Assembly: GCF_013410355.1 (NCBI RefSeq)
Contig: NZ_JACCFI010000001.1
Coordinates: 2,046,001 to 2,110,000 of the forward strand
Length of the DNA: 64,000 nt
Source: Agromyces hippuratus
Lineage (GTDB): Bacteria > Actinomycetota > Actinomycetes > Actinomycetales > Microbacteriaceae
Direction: 5' to 3'
The notes below the pieces were generated by a model. That model did no database searches, had not been told where the DNA came from, and saw only the letters and a program-made list of their open reading frames with translations. A program made the position numbers and the translations under genes. Below, one piece after another: positions 24,831 to 35,021 of the stretch (positions are counted from its first letter, which is position 1; each line of letters opens with the position of its first letter).

Positions 24831-25811
24831 ATGCTGAAACTGGCCGACTACCTTGACCTTTCGGTCCCTGAAGCCCGCACGCAATGGCGCGCTGTGCTGT
24901 CTCGCGGCTCTTCAAGTGGTCGGAATCAGGTCGACTACCTACCGATTGAGACATTGATCTGCTTTGGGCTGGGCCTGATAACACCGCCTTCAGCGAGCGG
25001 AGTAATCAACCTTCGATCTGGCGACCCGCGCGTCCAGCACTTCGCACAACTTTTTCGGCGCACGCAAAAGAGTCTTGCTGCCAAGCTCGCCAACCTCGAT
25101 GGGCGGCGCCCCCATTCGGCCCGGTATGAGAAGGAACTCTGGATCGCGCTCTCAGGTCGCGAGAACGCCTACGTCGAGCTGTACACAACCATCCTCGTGT
25201 CAGCGCGGGAACTCGATCCGGATGAGCAGATCATGCCCGACTTCCTCGGCGTCGGGGACAACCGATTCCAGGTCGTGACTGAAGCGGTGGATGTGAGCGA
25301 CGAAGAACTAGCGAGGAGCGTCGAATCTGACGACATACAACAAAACGACCCGCTTACGGAGCTTGCACGAATCGGAACGGCGAGAATCGGGCAGCAGCAG
25401 TTCGCGCGTCAGGTTCTCGAGAACTCGGACTTTGCATGCGTCTTCTGCGGTCTGAGCACCAAGAAGCATGCGATCCGATCGGCACGCATGCTCATCGCAT
25501 CGCACATCAAGCCGTGGAGCGACAGCACGAACCGTGAGCGCTTGGACACGACCAACGGTCTGGCAGCCTGCCCGACCCACGACGCTGCGTTCGAGAATCA
25601 CCTGATTTCTCTCGATCGATCCGGTCGAATCGTCCGTTCTGCCGAACTTCAGCGAGCGATCGCCGCGGACCCCGCTTGGGACAACGCCTTCGGCTCACGA
25701 ACTCTCGCTTCGTCCCTCCAACTCGCAGAGAGCGCGCGACCACCGGGCCCGTCGTATGTTGATTGGCATTGGTCGCTCGCGCAAGGCGGCTTCGAAGTGA
25801 TCTATGACTGA
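24831..25811 (+). CDS. HNH endonuclease
   Basis: A 326-residue protein, likely a DNA-cleaving enzyme. The N-terminal 200 residues resemble helical recognition regions of HNH restriction proteins (YLPIETLICFGLGLITPPSA, FAQLFRRTQKSLAAKLANLDGRRPHSARYE). The HNH domain spans about 200-265: CVFCGLS for the first zinc pair, LIASHIKPWSD with the catalytic His, NGLAACPTHDAAFENHLISL with Asn and His. The residues needed for the beta-beta-alpha metal fold are all present. The gene uses visibly more A+T than hsdR and is separated from it by 103 bases and from the giant helicase by 50, all on one strand. Confidence 0.85.
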   Translation: MLKLADYLDLSVPEARTQWRAVLSRGSSSGRNQVDYLPIETLICFGLGLITPPSASGVINLRSGDPRVQHFAQLFRRTQKSLAAKLANLDGRRPHSARYEKELWIALSGRENAYVELYTTILVSARELDPDEQIMPDFLGVGDNRFQVVTEAVDVSDEELARSVESDDIQQNDPLTELARIGTARIGQQQFARQVLENSDFACVFCGLSTKKHAIRSARMLIASHIKPWSDSTNRERLDTTNGLAACPTHDAAFENHLISLDRSGRIVRSAELQRAIAADPAWDNAFGSRTLASSLQLAESARPPGPSYVDWHWSLAQGGFEVIYD

Positions 25812-25861
25812 CGTCGGAACATGGCACAGGTACGCCGTACATTCGGGGGTAGGAGGCATCC

Positions 25862-28800
25862 ATGAGTCATGACCAAGACAAGCTGCGGACCGCACTTCGG
25901 CAGTGGCGCGAATCGCTCGTCAACCTGAGCGGTCGGAACAAGCTTCTGAACTATCGTGCGACGAAGGCGTCGACACTCGAGTTCGATCGCCACACGGCCG
26001 AAGAGGTATTCGGCCTCATCTCGCAAGGCGAGGGCGTCTACACAGTCGGCACGAAGCCGCCTGTCCAGAAGAGCACCAACGATTCAGATCTCGAAGACGA
26101 GGTCCTCGAGGTCATCGAAGACTTCGACTACGACCGATTCCCCGATCACCTCTTCGTCGACCGAACCCAACTCGATGTCGATCGGATCTTGAAGAACCTC
26201 GCCGCGGCGGCTCGTCGCGAGTACCTCGACAAAGGTCTCAACATTCTCTACGTCGCTTTCGGGGCATTGCGCTGGAAAGAGGAGTCCGGCGACGCGCGCC
26301 GCAGCCCGCTCTTGTTCATTCCGGTCACGCTGGAGTCCGACGGGCCTCGCCAGCCTCATCGTCTGAAAGTGTCCAACGACGACAAGGCAGTCAACCTGGC
26401 CCTCGCATTGAAGCTTCGGGAATACGGAATCGAACTCCCGGCGAGCGACTTGGTCGATGCCGCCATGGAATCCGGGGGCCTGCAGGGAGCGCTCGATCTG
26501 TTCAGGCAGCTCGACTTCCCCGATGAATGGGCGGTTGAAGACCTCGCGTCGCTATCGAGCTTCATGTTCGCCAAGGAGGCGATGTTCCGCGACCTCGAGG
26601 CGAACGAGAGCCGAATTCTCGAGCATGCGCTCCTCGGCGCCATCGCCGACCCTCGGTTCGACGAAGGTGCCGCCTATCTTTTCGATCCTGTCGAAGAATC
26701 GAAGATCGATGAGGTCGCGCCACCAGAAGTGACTCCGCTCGTACTGGATGCCGACTCGAGCCAGCGGGTAGCTGTAGCAGCCGCTCGCCAGGGTCGCAGC
26801 TTCGTTCTGGATGGGCCTCCCGGAACCGGCAAGAGTCAAACGATCTCGAACATCATCGGTGCGCTCATCAACGACGGAAAGCGTGTTCTCTTCGTCTCCG
26901 AAAAAGCCGTGGCTCTCGATGTTGTGCGCGATCGCCTCTCCGACCGCGGCCTCGGCTCGTTCGTACTCGAGCTTCACAGTCACAAGGCAGCGAGAAGCGA
27001 AGTCGCCGCTGGGATCGCACGCGCACTCGACACACGGATCGCACCCGCTCGGAAGGTTTCGCCGCTCGCGAAGCCCCGGGCGGCGGAGTTCAGGGCCCAG
27101 CTGAGTGACTACGCGACGGCGATGAACGAGGCGCGGGAACCGCTGAAGTTGAGCATCCATGAAGCGATAGGGCTCATCGAGGCAACAGGCGTCACCGAGA
27201 TGTTGCCCCCCGCGGAGTTCGCGGCGAACGCATTCGACCAGGCGACTCTGGAAGAGATTCGGTCCACGGCAAAAGCAGTAGAACGCGTATGGCCGGTACT
27301 CCTACGCGGTCGAAGCGACGGATGGTTCGGCATCGCGGATACCGAAGGTCTCCCCTTCGCCGTGGAATCAGCTCGGGCGGCCGCGGAATCGCTGGTTCGC
27401 GAACTCGACGCATTCGAGAGCCGCAGCCGGTTCGGGCTCGACAAGATGTCGTCTTGGCGAGGCGTGCACGACTTGATCGGCACGTTTCACGCGCGAGCCG
27501 AGCACGGTCTCGATTGGTTGACGGTCGAGTCGTTCGGCGTTGTAGAGCGAAACGCCGAAGCTTTCATTTCCGCTGGCCAGGAGCGCGACAACGCCGAAGC
27601 CGCTGCTGAGCTCGTTGCTGGATCGGCTTGGAGATCGATCCCGAATCTGCCAATAGAACCTGCGCTTGGCGCGACGCTACTGACCGCGCTTCCCAACGCC
27701 GAGAATACGAGCATCCACGACCTGAGCGCCACGAAGCGTTGGACCGGGGAGGCTCGCAGACTAGGCGCCCAGCTCGAGGAGGCCGCGTTCGCACTCACCT
27801 CCGTGCTGGGGCTCGAGACGATCGCTGATCCGAATCACGTCGAATCGCTAGTTTGGGTTGCCAATGCAACGCTCGCCGACGCTCCCCCCGCCGCGGGCTG
27901 GGTGCGATCAGAGGAAGCACTCTCCAAAGCACGCGAGTCGCTGAGCAAGCTCAAGGCGGCCATTCTCGCTGAGGATTCGGCGCGGAGAGCAGCGGCCACC
28001 TTCTTCACGCCCGCGGTTGCGAACGTTCCCATCGACGAGATAGCACAGCGATTGGGGGCAGCGACAGGCCTTCGCAGCTGGAGCAGCAAGGCTCGCGCGG
28101 ACCGCAAGATTGTGGCCTCTGTGGCGGCGGTGCCGATCAAGGAAGCTCTCAAGCACCTCCATCTTGCAACCGAATGGCAGACGACACGCGCTGCCCTCTC
28201 GCAGGAATGGGAGCTCGCACGCGACCCGTTGACGCCGTATTCGAGCGCACCGTTCGATGAGGCGACGGCCGATGCATTCCGCAACGCCGAAGCGATCGTT
28301 CACCACGCCTCGGTTGTCGACTGGGCGGGGCTGGAGAATGTACTCGCCGATGGCGGGCTGCGACAGAAGGGACGCGTGGCGCGTGACGCCTTGGGACAGG
28401 CCACACGCGCCTGGGGAACTTTCCTCGTCGGCTCCGACCCAACGCTCGTTGCCGCCTCGGTTGTCGGAGGTTTCAGCGACATCGTCAAGACACTAGATGC
28501 GCTGGATTCAGACATCGACGCGCTCGAGGCCTCGTCTTCTCACATCACGGCGGTCGTCGGCGATGGAGCCTCGCCTGCGAGAATCTGGACGATTGCCGAT
28601 GCGGTGTCGTCGGCCACGGCAAAGCAGAAGGCTCTCAAGGAGCTGATGCCAGGGCTCGACGCACTGGTCCTGCGAATCGCGCCAAGCGCCACCGAATCAG
28701 AATTCGCACAACTGAGGGAACATCTGACGTGGGCCGCTCAGGTTCGTGGATTGGTAGCGGCGTTGATGGGTCGCGACGTTTTCACCCCGTTGACCGAGGC

Positions 28801-31306
28801 CGAAGTCGTTTCGCTAACTGAGGCTCCTTTCTCCCACTACCTGCCGACCACCGGCGAGCTATGGGATGCACGGCGAGACGAACTCATAGGACATTTCATC
28901 CAGGAACGCGCGAGCGACATCGCGTCTGATCTGGAGGATCCCGAAGAAGCACTCGAGCTACTCGAGTATTTTGCTTCCGACCTCCGTGGAGCCGACGCTG
29001 CTCTCGCAGCGAACGAAGCACGCGAGCGCATGGTTGATCTGGGTGTGCGCGAAATCTTGGAGAAGGTGGTTGCTCTCGACGTCGCAGACAGCGAGGTGCC
29101 GCGGTACATCGAGAACGGAGCGCTCCGACATTGGCTCAGTCATCAGTTGCGGTACGACCGGCGGCTCAAGACTCAGACCGGCGATGAGCGCGACGCGATC
29201 GTCGCACAGTTCCGCGAGCTTGATCACGAAGTCATCCATGGCTCCGCGCTCGAGATCATCGCGGCCGCCAACGATCGGAAGCCAGCCAGCAATTATGGGC
29301 AGTCGGCTCTCATCCGGAAAGAGGGAGAGAAGAAGCGGCGGCACATTCCGGTGCGCGAACTGATGGATCGTTCGCGGGACGTCATCCAGGCGATCCACCC
29401 GTGTTTCATGATGAGCCCGCTCGCCGTGTCTCAATACCTTCCGACAGACATGACCTTCGATTACGTCATATTCGACGAAGCGAGCCAGGTGATGCCGGGT
29501 GATGCCGTGAATTGCATCTACCGCGGTGCTGCGCTCATCGCGGCAGGAGATCAAAAGCAGTTGCCGCCAACCACGTTCTTCGTAAATGCCTCGTCCGTCG
29601 ATGAGGACAGCGACGAAGAAGACCTGGCGACCGATTACGAGTCTGTGCTCGACCTCATGAAGTCGAGCGGCTCCTTCAACGCAATCACACTTCGTTGGCA
29701 CTATCGGAGCAGGCACGAACATCTCATCGCGTTCAGCAACTTCTCGTTCTATGAGAGCAAGCTCATCACCTTCCCGGGCGCCGTGGCATCCGACGAGCAC
29801 CTCGGCGTCAAGTTCCATCTCGTAGACGGCACCTATCGTCGATCCGGTGCCCGTGACAATCCCATCGAGGCTAAGGCGGTTGCGGCCCGAGTCCTCAACC
29901 ATTTCGACAGCCGTCCGCAGGAGAGCATCGGCGTCGTCGCCTTCTCGGCAGCTCAGCGCGACACAATTGAAAACGCGTTGGAGCTCGCACGTGCCGCTCG
30001 ACCCGACCTTGACGAGCACTTCGCAGAGGGTCGCCTCGACGGCCTCTTCGTCAAGAGCCTCGAGGAGGTGCAGGGCGATGAGCGCGATGTCATTGTCCTA
30101 TCGGTGGGCTACGGCCCGGACGAGAACGGCAAGGTCTACAGCAACTTCGGACCCATCAATCAGAAGGGCGGACATCGTCGACTCAACGTGGCAGTGACTC
30201 GGGCTCGAAAGCTCGTCGAGGTCGTATCTTCTGTTACTGCTGCGCAGATCGGCGAAACAGGTTCCGAGGGTGTGCGGCATTTCCGCCGCTACCTCGACTA
30301 TGCGGAACGTGGGCCAACGGCCCTTTCGCTGGAGCTCGGCGCTGAAGGTCGGGGCACCGATTCCCCATTCGAAGACGCGGTCATCGATGTCATTCGCGGC
30401 ATGGGATTCGATGTGCGCCCGCAGGTGGGCGTAGCGGGCTTCCGCATCGACATCGGCGTCATTCATCCCGATCGCCCGGGTTCCTTCCTACTCGGCGTCG
30501 AGTGCGACGGGGCGCAATATCACTCATCCCGTGCTGCGAGGGATCGCGACCGACTGCGGCATGAAGTTCTCGAGGGGCTCGGCTGGAGGATCCACCACAT
30601 CTGGGGAACAGCGTGGTATCGGAACCGAGATCAAGAGGTAGAGCGTCTGCGAGCCGTGCTCGAGGAACAACTGGCCGGCCCTCAGGAGGGGCGTGTCTCG
30701 CCGAGAACCCAAATCCGAGTGGTCGAGATCGATGAAGTCGAATCGGTTGCGCACCTCGATCCCCCCACGTGGACAGTGCCGTACGAGGTGACGAGGTTTC
30801 CGAAATTCCCACGCGTCGATCTGTCGGACGAGCACAACGCGCGACACCTCGTTGCATTCGTCGATGCGGTCGTCGAGACGGAAGGACCGATCCATTTCGA
30901 TGTATTGGCGCTCCGTCTTCGAGAACACTCTGGTGTCGGGCGAACCGGCCGCCTGATACGGAACACGCTCGTCCGATCGATCCAGTTGTCGAAGGCCGTG
31001 GAAAACGACGGCGACTTCGTCAGCGTAGCCGGGCGAACCGTCGATCGGGTTCGGAGCGCGACCATCGAAGCGACCCGAAGCGTGTCGCAGGTCCACGCGT
31101 CTGAACTTCAGCTCGCTGTGGAAAACGTGGTGCGCGATGCGGCAGGAGCATCACGAGCCGAGGTGACGAGTGCAGTTGCTCGTGCGTTCGGATGGTCTCG
31201 AACGGGCAGCGAAGTCAGTCAGGCCATCGCACGCGAGATCGATGGAATGGTCCAGGTCGGCTTGATCACGGAGGGGAGCGCAGGCCTCTCAGCCGTGCGC
31301 GAGTGA
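25862..31306 (+). CDS. DUF4011 / SF1 helicase / Vsr-like nuclease / DUF3320 defence protein
   Basis: Multidomain protein of 1814 residues. The N-terminus (about 10-260) is DUF4011 (WRESLVNLSGRNKLLNYR). The split SF1 motor has Walker A GPPGTGKS at 318-325, Walker B DEAS at 1205-1208, LAAGDQKQLPPT-type motif III and the closing NVAVTRARKLVEVV. Between them lies a helical insertion of about 800 residues. A Vsr/MTES_1575-like nuclease follows at about 1500-1590 (SPFEDAVIDVIRGMGF, GFRIDIGV, GVECDGAQYHSS, RDRDRLRHEVLEGLGWRIH). DUF3320 lies at about 1655-1710. Such helicase-nuclease giants are found in defence islands, including the Hhe type. It probably unwinds and cuts invading nucleic acid. The ATG follows GTAGGAGG. 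Confidence 0.9.
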   Translation: MSHDQDKLRTALRQWRESLVNLSGRNKLLNYRATKASTLEFDRHTAEEVFGLISQGEGVYTVGTKPPVQKSTNDSDLEDEVLEVIEDFDYDRFPDHLFVDRTQLDVDRILKNLAAAARREYLDKGLNILYVAFGALRWKEESGDARRSPLLFIPVTLESDGPRQPHRLKVSNDDKAVNLALALKLREYGIELPASDLVDAAMESGGLQGALDLFRQLDFPDEWAVEDLASLSSFMFAKEAMFRDLEANESRILEHALLGAIADPRFDEGAAYLFDPVEESKIDEVAPPEVTPLVLDADSSQRVAVAAARQGRSFVLDGPPGTGKSQTISNIIGALINDGKRVLFVSEKAVALDVVRDRLSDRGLGSFVLELHSHKAARSEVAAGIARALDTRIAPARKVSPLAKPRAAEFRAQLSDYATAMNEAREPLKLSIHEAIGLIEATGVTEMLPPAEFAANAFDQATLEEIRSTAKAVERVWPVLLRGRSDGWFGIADTEGLPFAVESARAAAESLVRELDAFESRSRFGLDKMSSWRGVHDLIGTFHARAEHGLDWLTVESFGVVERNAEAFISAGQERDNAEAAAELVAGSAWRSIPNLPIEPALGATLLTALPNAENTSIHDLSATKRWTGEARRLGAQLEEAAFALTSVLGLETIADPNHVESLVWVANATLADAPPAAGWVRSEEALSKARESLSKLKAAILAEDSARRAAATFFTPAVANVPIDEIAQRLGAATGLRSWSSKARADRKIVASVAAVPIKEALKHLHLATEWQTTRAALSQEWELARDPLTPYSSAPFDEATADAFRNAEAIVHHASVVDWAGLENVLADGGLRQKGRVARDALGQATRAWGTFLVGSDPTLVAASVVGGFSDIVKTLDALDSDIDALEASSSHITAVVGDGASPARIWTIADAVSSATAKQKALKELMPGLDALVLRIAPSATESEFAQLREHLTWAAQVRGLVAALMGRDVFTPLTEAEVVSLTEAPFSHYLPTTGELWDARRDELIGHFIQERASDIASDLEDPEEALELLEYFASDLRGADAALAANEARERMVDLGVREILEKVVALDVADSEVPRYIENGALRHWLSHQLRYDRRLKTQTGDERDAIVAQFRELDHEVIHGSALEIIAAANDRKPASNYGQSALIRKEGEKKRRHIPVRELMDRSRDVIQAIHPCFMMSPLAVSQYLPTDMTFDYVIFDEASQVMPGDAVNCIYRGAALIAAGDQKQLPPTTFFVNASSVDEDSDEEDLATDYESVLDLMKSSGSFNAITLRWHYRSRHEHLIAFSNFSFYESKLITFPGAVASDEHLGVKFHLVDGTYRRSGARDNPIEAKAVAARVLNHFDSRPQESIGVVAFSAAQRDTIENALELARAARPDLDEHFAEGRLDGLFVKSLEEVQGDERDVIVLSVGYGPDENGKVYSNFGPINQKGGHRRLNVAVTRARKLVEVVSSVTAAQIGETGSEGVRHFRRYLDYAERGPTALSLELGAEGRGTDSPFEDAVIDVIRGMGFDVRPQVGVAGFRIDIGVIHPDRPGSFLLGVECDGAQYHSSRAARDRDRLRHEVLEGLGWRIHHIWGTAWYRNRDQEVERLRAVLEEQLAGPQEGRVSPRTQIRVVEIDEVESVAHLDPPTWTVPYEVTRFPKFPRVDLSDEHNARHLVAFVDAVVETEGPIHFDVLALRLREHSGVGRTGRLIRNTLVRSIQLSKAVENDGDFVSVAGRTVDRVRSATIEATRSVSQVHASELQLAVENVVRDAAGASRAEVTSAVARAFGWSRTGSEVSQAIAREIDGMVQVGLITEGSAGLSAVRE

Positions 31307-31390
31307 TGCGGCGTGCCGAGAATCATTCGGCTTGCTGCTCCGCCCGCGTGAACGCTCGATCATGACGGCGCAGCAGATCAGCGGAGCGCG

Positions 31391-33517
31391 CTACTTGACG
31401 TCGAACGTCAATTCCTCGTCTGCGGGCATAGAGTTCTGGAATTCCGTGCGGACGTCTCGTAGCCTGCGGCCATCTGCCACCGCCCAGAAGTACCACCCGT
31501 TCGTCGCGCGCGTTCGCAACGCGCGCCCGGCAGCCGACGGCGTCGTGTACCGCTTGCCGTCCAACTCGATGGCACCATCAGCGGTCAGGACGCCTTCCTT
31601 GCCCTTGTAGTCCCGGTGGGTCGCTATGAGCCTGTCGCCCGTTACGAGGAGGCCCGCCTCCATGAGGTGCTTGAGTTCAACCCAGTCTCCAGCTTTGGTC
31701 TGCGGGTCGACGACCTTGCCGTGGTGACCTTCCGGGACGGGCCAGATGCGGGACAGAGCATCGACCAAGGCCATGGTTCGCTCGTCGATCAACTTCTCGT
31801 CCCAGTCCTCCTGCTCGGTGCGCTTGATTACGCGTCCGGTGAGGGTGATTGTGTTGTGGTCCTGCAGAGCCGACCGCTTTGCAGACCACGGGCCGTTCGA
31901 GACCTTTGAGTTGAGCGACCTGGTCAGGAGGGTCAGGTTACCGAGGACGTGGACGTGCGCCTGCCGGATTTCGACCTCATCGGGAGTTCCCACTGGCCAT
32001 GTCTCTTTCCACGATCGGGGAAGGAGGTGCTCAATTGGGTAGCCCTTTCGCTCGATCTGCGGTTGCCCGGTCTCCGCGCGGAAGTAGTCCTCAGTGGCTT
32101 CGAGGACCATCCGGAGTCGCCCTCGTGGCAGCCGCGAGTATGCAGCCTCGGTAGCCAACGCCCGCCGAAGTTCCTCGTCGCCAGGCCAGTAGGTCGTGGT
32201 GACGTTGAGTCGCGCAAGGTGGCCAATAATCCGCTCCGGGAGATCAGTGCTTGGCACCCTTGAGTATGCCGCGATGACCTCAGCGACAACGCGACCAAGG
32301 CTGCTGCCAGAGAGACGGAGAAGTTGGCGGCGGACGACCCAGCTCTCAGCCGCTTGGATAATCCTGTCGATGGTCTCCGTCGGAAGGTTCTTGCCCGGCT
32401 CATGCAGCCAGATGAGGAGCGGCCGGAGGAGCTCAATCCCTCCGGCCTGCATTCGGTACACAGCCATTTCAGTAGCGTTCAGGCTCCCGCCCGGCCGGTT
32501 GGCCGCCTCCGTCCACGATTCGTATTGCTGCGCCTGCAACTTGATCACGGGCAGCAGGTCATCCATGGACTGCCCAGACTCCAGCTCGACGTACGACTTG
32601 AACCGATTGAACGTCGCCTGCGGACTGACCTCCTCGCCCGTCCGCGCAATGAGCCACTGATTGAGGAACAGCGAGCTGCGGCTGACGAAATTGCGGCCCA
32701 CGCTGACGTCCTTCATCCAGAACTTCGTCTCGAACGGCCAATCCTCCCTATAAGCCCTCGCCGTATCGCCCCCTTCAGCTTCTAGGCGCTGAAACACGAA
32801 GTTGCGCACCAGATCGGCGGCGGTGAGTGGCGTTCCACGAGCGTTCAGCGTCTCGAAGATCTCCTGCGAATTCTCCGAGGCATCGAGCTCGATGGAGACG
32901 AGCTGAAGGCCGTCAAGCAGGACCGCGGTGAGTTCCCTCGCCTTGATCGCATAGGCATCCCCTTCGGCCACGCCCAGCCATTGCTCGACGACCGTGGAGA
33001 AGTAGGCGTGCGCCGCGACGATTTGAGAACCTGCATTCGACAGATCAGCGTGGTCAACCGGTGGCTCGGCAGACATCACCTCGTCAAACGCGGCCCGGTC
33101 CTTGTTGAGGTGGCGTACCTTGAGGCGGCTGTCGCCCTCCTCGACAAATATCTCGTCGTTGTGCGTAAGTCGTTCAAGCTGGCCGGCCAGCTTCAGGTGC
33201 CCGGCCTCAGCGAGGAGAGCACAGGTCGCGTCGGCGAGGGTCTGCAACGTCGTCAAGCGCTGCTGCCCATCGATCACGTTCCACGTCGTCAGCCGCCTGC
33301 TCTGAGCTTCATGAGACTGAATCACGACTGCCCCGAGAAAGTGACTAGCGTTTGAGCTGGGCTCAGCGATCCGAAGCTCCGTGATACGGCGGATATCGTT
33401 CCATAGAGGCGCCCACTGCTCCTCCTCTCGCCAGACATATGGCCGTTGGAACAAGGGGATCAGAAAGTGCTGCGGCAAGTTGAACAACTGCAGCGGTGTT
33501 CGCTTGAAAGTCTCCAC
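31391..33517 (-). CDS. GmrSD-like type IV restriction protein (DUF262-DUF1524) with C-terminal RAMA domain
   Basis: A 708-residue protein. The N-terminal DUF262 (ParB/Srx-like NTPase fold) shows LPQHFLIPLFQRPYVWREEE and NVIDGQQRLTTLQTLAD. The DUF1524 nuclease, near 485-560, has YPIEHLLPRSWKETWP and HVLGNLTLLTRSLNSKVSN, giving the H...N...N HNH pattern. The last 90 residues match a RAMA module (LMEAGLLVTGDRLIATHRDYKG, GAIELDGKRYTTPSAAGRALR, NGWYFWAV), thought to bind modified DNA. GmrSD enzymes cut glucosylated hydroxymethylcytosine DNA. The start is a GTG at 33517. It converges with the helicase gene and closes the island. Confidence 0.87.
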   Translation of the reverse strand: METFKRTPLQLFNLPQHFLIPLFQRPYVWREEEQWAPLWNDIRRITELRIAEPSSNASHFLGAVVIQSHEAQSRRLTTWNVIDGQQRLTTLQTLADATCALLAEAGHLKLAGQLERLTHNDEIFVEEGDSRLKVRHLNKDRAAFDEVMSAEPPVDHADLSNAGSQIVAAHAYFSTVVEQWLGVAEGDAYAIKARELTAVLLDGLQLVSIELDASENSQEIFETLNARGTPLTAADLVRNFVFQRLEAEGGDTARAYREDWPFETKFWMKDVSVGRNFVSRSSLFLNQWLIARTGEEVSPQATFNRFKSYVELESGQSMDDLLPVIKLQAQQYESWTEAANRPGGSLNATEMAVYRMQAGGIELLRPLLIWLHEPGKNLPTETIDRIIQAAESWVVRRQLLRLSGSSLGRVVAEVIAAYSRVPSTDLPERIIGHLARLNVTTTYWPGDEELRRALATEAAYSRLPRGRLRMVLEATEDYFRAETGQPQIERKGYPIEHLLPRSWKETWPVGTPDEVEIRQAHVHVLGNLTLLTRSLNSKVSNGPWSAKRSALQDHNTITLTGRVIKRTEQEDWDEKLIDERTMALVDALSRIWPVPEGHHGKVVDPQTKAGDWVELKHLMEAGLLVTGDRLIATHRDYKGKEGVLTADGAIELDGKRYTTPSAAGRALRTRATNGWYFWAVADGRRLRDVRTEFQNSMPADEELTFDVK

Positions 33518-33634
33518 GACATCGATACTTCCGTATCACGCGGGTCAGGTGGCGATATTGCGACGAGATCGAGGCGGAGTCGGTTGGGTCGAGTGAGCGC
33601 TCAGCCGTCCCCGGGCGATCAGCGGTCGAGCCGT

Positions 33635-34939
33635 TCAGCCGGCGAGGCGTCGTTCGTCCGCGAGCGCCACGGCCCGGCCACGCGACCCGAGCGGTCGTCC
33701 GTGACGCCGCGACGCTTCGATGTCGTGCCGGGCTCGGCGCAGGGACTCGCTCGCAAGCGACGCGACCCGCCCGGCCATCGCGATCACCTGCTCTCGGTGC
33801 TCCTGATCCGTCGTGGTCATGACCGCCTCCGAGCCGCCGAGGAAGTGGCCGAGATCGATCCGGGCGTGCTCGGACTCGGCCAGCCTCGTGAGCGCCTCGG
33901 GGCTGATCCAGCCCGGGTGAGCGGCGATGGCATCGCGGGCGACATCGAGCTGTCGGTCTGCGTCCCTGATCGCATGGTGCATGTGGTCCACCAGCGGAAT
34001 CAGATCCGTCGCGCGCTCGCGTGCCGCTGCGATGGCGGCGACCAACGTCGCGCGTGCCTCGCGCAGTCGGCTCAAGTGAGCGAACGGGTCAGTGTTCACC
34101 CCGGCCTGCGGGATGGCGGCGAGGGCTGCCTGCAGCTCGCCGACCACATCCGTGACGCGGCGAGAGCGCGGCTCTTCGAGTGCGGCCGTGAGGTCCCGAC
34201 GACACTCCTCGGCGAGCGCCACCAGCATCGACTCTGCTCGCAACGCCTCGACCTCAAATGTCTCGACGGCATCGAGCAAGCTCGCCGCTCGATGCACCGA
34301 TGCAGTGGATGCCTCGAGCGCGACGCTCGCCTGCTCGCGGTGACCTGCCGCATGTCGCACCTCGGCCACAGCCACACCGTGCTCGGCGAACCCGATCAGT
34401 CGATCGGCCTCCGCGGGGTTGCCGTCCACCCGAGCGAGCGCCGCGCGGGCATACCGAGCGGCAAATCGGTCGACGGTGTCGCGGGCGTTCGGGATGCGGG
34501 CGCGCAGGCGCTCGAGGTCGGCTCGCACGGCTGCGGCGACCTCAGGCGCACGCCGCACCCGCCTGGCCCGGTCGGCGAGGGCGGTGGTCTGCCGTTCGAG
34601 CGCATCCTCGGCCGACTCGCAGAGCTGCACGATGCGCAGGTTGCGGGCGCGCACGTCATCGACGCTGCCAGGCATCGCCTCGTGATTGAGCCGGTGCAGT
34701 CGGAACGCGTCGTTCAGGCGCGTGCGCACCTCGACGAGCGTCTCGCGCAATTGCGTCGTCGCGTCGGGCCCCAGCTCCGCCTCGGCGAACCCGAGATCGT
34801 CGACCGCGATGCGGACGCGTTCGTCGGCGGCGACCAGGGCCAACGCGGCCTGCTTCGCCCGGTCGGCGTCGCGAACCGCGAGTTCAGACGCACCGCGTGT
34901 GCGCCCGACCCGGAGACATCTGACCCGAAAACCGGCCAT
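33635..34939 (-). CDS. Helical protein, paralogue of the next gene; lost its glycine-rich tail
   Basis: A 434-residue, alanine/arginine/glutamate-rich, mainly helical protein of unknown function. It aligns along nearly its whole length with the product at 35022-36371 (shared ALVAADERVR, HEHH-like DHMHHAI, RARIPNARDTVDRFAARYA, LLDAVETFEVEALRAES, AGVNTDPFAHLSRLR). The same region forms the C-terminal part of actinobacterial TPM-domain proteins, but the TPM domain itself is absent. ATG 34939 was chosen because it gives MAGF like the paralogue. The C-terminus is basic and lacks the glycine tail seen in the sister protein. Tandem duplication is the simple explanation. Confidence 0.72.
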   Translation of the reverse strand: MAGFRVRCLRVGRTRGASELAVRDADRAKQAALALVAADERVRIAVDDLGFAEAELGPDATTQLRETLVEVRTRLNDAFRLHRLNHEAMPGSVDDVRARNLRIVQLCESAEDALERQTTALADRARRVRRAPEVAAAVRADLERLRARIPNARDTVDRFAARYARAALARVDGNPAEADRLIGFAEHGVAVAEVRHAAGHREQASVALEASTASVHRAASLLDAVETFEVEALRAESMLVALAEECRRDLTAALEEPRSRRVTDVVGELQAALAAIPQAGVNTDPFAHLSRLREARATLVAAIAAARERATDLIPLVDHMHHAIRDADRQLDVARDAIAAHPGWISPEALTRLAESEHARIDLGHFLGGSEAVMTTTDQEHREQVIAMAGRVASLASESLRRARHDIEASRRHGRPLGSRGRAVALADERRLAG

Positions 34940-35021
34940 GGTGAATCCAACGATCGGTGTTCGCGACCCGCATGTCAACGTTTCGTTGACAGCTACGCCG
35001 GCGTCAACAGCAGACCCGAGG

